DNA of 6,790 nucleotides from RBG-16-57-9 sp964529745 (GTDB lineage Archaea > Thermoproteota > Bathyarchaeia > TCS64), in NCBI GenBank assembly GCA_964529745.1, contig CAZGZR010000124.1, forward strand, positions 1 through 6,790, in the 5' to 3' direction. Under the pieces are notes generated by a model, which made no database searches, was not told the origin of the DNA, and was given only the letters and a program-made list of their open reading frames with translations. Both the position numbers and the translations under genes were made by a program. Positions 5,794-6,790 of this stretch are shown here, in pieces; positions within the stretch are counted from its first letter, which is position 1; every line of letters begins with the position of its first letter.

Positions 5794-5822
5794 GTTTTTC
5801 AGAATCAGATCAGAATCCTCAG

Positions 5823-6281
5823 TCACACCTCGGCGGCGTCAACCACATCGAAATCCATTACCTTGACGAGGTCCTTAGGCGACATCTCTATCCCGTAGAG
5901 GTGGTCCCCCGAGCCGAAGTTGATCTTCTCCTTCACGAAGACGCGTTCATCGACGTAAAGCGGGATGCACAGCGTCAGGGGGCACACCGCGCCGGGTCTC
6001 ACCCCGGCGGCCTCCTCGGCCTCGCCTGGCGCCGCGACGCTCGCCTTCCCAATGACTCCACGCATCTTCCGGAAGTCTATCCTGTCCCGTCCCCTCAGGA
6101 ACACCGCGTGCATGCTCCCATCCCTGTCCTTGAGGATGATCGTCTTACATATCTCGTCGGGGTCCACCCCATCCTTGGCGTACCTGACGACATCCTCAAC
6201 CGTGACCGCTCTATCGGTCAGCTCAATCAGCCTATACTCGACGCCCTTCTCATCAAGAAGCCTCGCCGATACTGGTTTCAT
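5823..6281 (-). CDS. YbaK/ProX-type aminoacyl-tRNA deacylase
   Basis: This 152-residue protein belongs to the YbaK/EbsC/ProX fold, free-standing editing enzymes that hydrolyse mischarged tRNAs such as Cys- or Ala-tRNA(Pro). Family features in order: the invariant-type lysine in CKTIILKD (K46), LRGRDRIDFRKMRGVIG (62-78), the glycine-rich loop GVRPGAVCP (93-101), VDERVF (110-115) and INFGSGDHLYGIEMSPKDL (120-138), where this family has the gaG...gl.l.peel pattern. The length is typical. The ATG at 6281 starts MKPVSARLLDEKGVEYRLIE, the normal first helix. A GTG at 6329 would add 16 residues, but the likely TATA box (6332-6340) is only 3 bases before it, so transcription should begin inside that extension. 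No Shine-Dalgarno sequence is seen. The tRNA and amino acid edited cannot be assigned from the sequence. It diverges from etfB, with no evident functional link. Confidence 0.88.
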   Translation of the reverse strand: MKPVSARLLDEKGVEYRLIELTDRAVTVEDVVRYAKDGVDPDEICKTIILKDRDGSMHAVFLRGRDRIDFRKMRGVIGKASVAAPGEAEEAAGVRPGAVCPLTLCIPLYVDERVFVKEKINFGSGDHLYGIEMSPKDLVKVMDFDVVDAAEV

Positions 6282-6331
6282 GCCTACACTACTGTGGCTG
6301 GCGTTGAAGAACCGTTCGACTCGAACCACCT

Positions 6332-6340
6332 CTTTTATAG
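6332..6340. promoter_or_regulatory. TATA box, possibly shared by ybaK and etfB
   Basis: The plus strand reads CTTTTATAG and the minus strand CTATAAAAG, both good archaeal TATA cores. To the right it is centred about 43 bases before the etfB ATG (leader about 18 bases). To the left it is about 55 bases before the ybaK ATG (leader about 30 bases). No second convincing box exists in the 98-bp gap, so one site may direct both genes. Confidence 0.5.
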
Positions 6341-6379
6341 TGGGTGCCTTCCATCATAGAAGATCAATGGTAGATTCCC

Positions 6380-6790
6380 ATGAGTGAAGGCTTGAACATC
6401 GTCGTCCCCATAAAGCAGGTCCCGGAGACGACCGAGGTGCAGTTCGACGAGGAGACGGGGAGGCTCATACGCGAGGGCGTCGCGGCCATAATCAACCCCT
6501 TCGACGAGTACGCCATCGAGGAGGCCCTGCGCATCAGGGAGAAGCACGGCGGCACCGTGAAGGCCCTCACCATGGGGCCCCCTTGGGCGGCGGACGCCCT
6601 CAGGGACGCCATAGCCATGGGCGCCGACGAGGGGTGGCTGGCCACCGACCGCGCCTTCGCCGGGGCCGACACCTGGGCCACCAGCCTCACCCTGGCCAAG
6701 TGCATAGAGCACATGGGCGCCCCAGACCTCATCATATGCGGCCTCAAGACCACCGACGGCGACACCGGGCAGACGGGCCCAGAGATGGCC
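6380..6790 (+). CDS. etfB: Electron transfer flavoprotein beta subunit, 3' part missing
   Basis: EtfB pairs with EtfA to form an FAD-carrying heterodimer that moves electrons between acyl-CoA-type or other dehydrogenases and a membrane quinone oxidoreductase; some versions bifurcate electrons. The 137 visible residues match the N-terminal half of the family: NIVVPIKQVPETTEV, then FDEETGRLIREGVAAIINP, FDEYAIEEALRI, MGPPWAADALRDAIAMGADE, ATDRAFAGADTWATS and DGDTGQTGP (126-134, the nucleotide-binding loop). Full proteins are about 250-265 residues, so roughly half is missing. GLKTTDGDTGQTGP differs from the common GRQAIDGDTAQVGP version. The ATG at 6380 starts the normal N-terminus; an ATG at 6367 is out of frame and stops after six codons. 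No Shine-Dalgarno site is visible. etfA would be expected to the right. Whether this is a bifurcating type cannot be told from this half. Confidence 0.95.
   Translation, partial: MSEGLNIVVPIKQVPETTEVQFDEETGRLIREGVAAIINPFDEYAIEEALRIREKHGGTVKALTMGPPWAADALRDAIAMGADEGWLATDRAFAGADTWATSLTLAKCIEHMGAPDLIICGLKTTDGDTGQTGPEMA

Larger units (their letters stand above)
5503..5822. other. Gap between ybaK and grpE: contents
   Basis: This 320-base stretch is more AT-rich than the genes around it. It holds the grpE control region (5503-5577), a TATA-like sequence facing the other way (5579-5587), the small membrane-protein ORF (5634-5762), a 6-bp-stem hairpin GAGAGG-TAG-CCTCTC inside that ORF (5728-5742), and a direct repeat CAGAATC at 5800-5806 and 5811-5817 just downstream of the ybaK stop. 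I see no tRNA-like cloverleaf or other recognised RNA. Confidence 0.6.

Noticed and set aside
6282..6329. A GTG start giving the YbaK protein 16 more residues
   Set aside because: The TATA-like box ends 3 bases before the GTG, so a transcript would start downstream of it; the family N-terminus matches the ATG at 6281.

Overview
The window looks like part of an archaeal chromosome, probably a Thermoplasmatota-like or similar euryarchaeal lineage. This rests on sequence character, not on a search. Several start codons sit 20 to 50 bases downstream of TATA-like boxes, and some of these genes would be nearly leaderless. The G+C-rich genes nevertheless use AUA for Ile and AGG for Arg freely. The DnaK is the short form that lacks the roughly 24-residue ATPase-domain insertion of proteobacterial DnaK. 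Because most hyperthermophilic archaea lack DnaK, a mesophile or moderate thermophile is likely.

Layout, left to right: dnaJ (minus, 3' end cut off at base 1); an M28 family metallopeptidase with a PA domain (minus); a 149-residue single-pass membrane protein of unknown function (minus); dnaK and grpE (minus, overlapping by 8 bp and transcribed grpE to dnaK); a 320-base AT-richer gap (5503-5822) with the grpE control region and a probable 42-residue membrane protein; a YbaK-type aminoacyl-tRNA deacylase (minus); and, divergently, the start of etfB (plus, cut off at base 6790).

The core is a complete Hsp70 machine: GrpE exchanges nucleotide, DnaK binds substrate and DnaJ delivers it and stimulates ATPase. 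The usual grpE-dnaK-dnaJ order is kept, but about 2 kb holding the peptidase and membrane protein gene separates dnaK from dnaJ. The peptidase and dnaJ upstream regions share a 14-bp element (12 matches), which suggests co-regulation. grpE has a different control region with a perfect 16-bp palindrome.

The most unusual protein-level observation is in DnaK. The first Asp of the phosphate-2 motif (E. coli D194) is Ser, the lysine equivalent to K70 is Arg, and the adenine-stacking Arg of the GGxTR motif is Lys. The peptidase also has Glu where M28 enzymes normally have a zinc-binding Asp. I found no RNA genes, CRISPR arrays, insertion sequences or prophage genes, and no clearly new multi-gene defence or mobile system.
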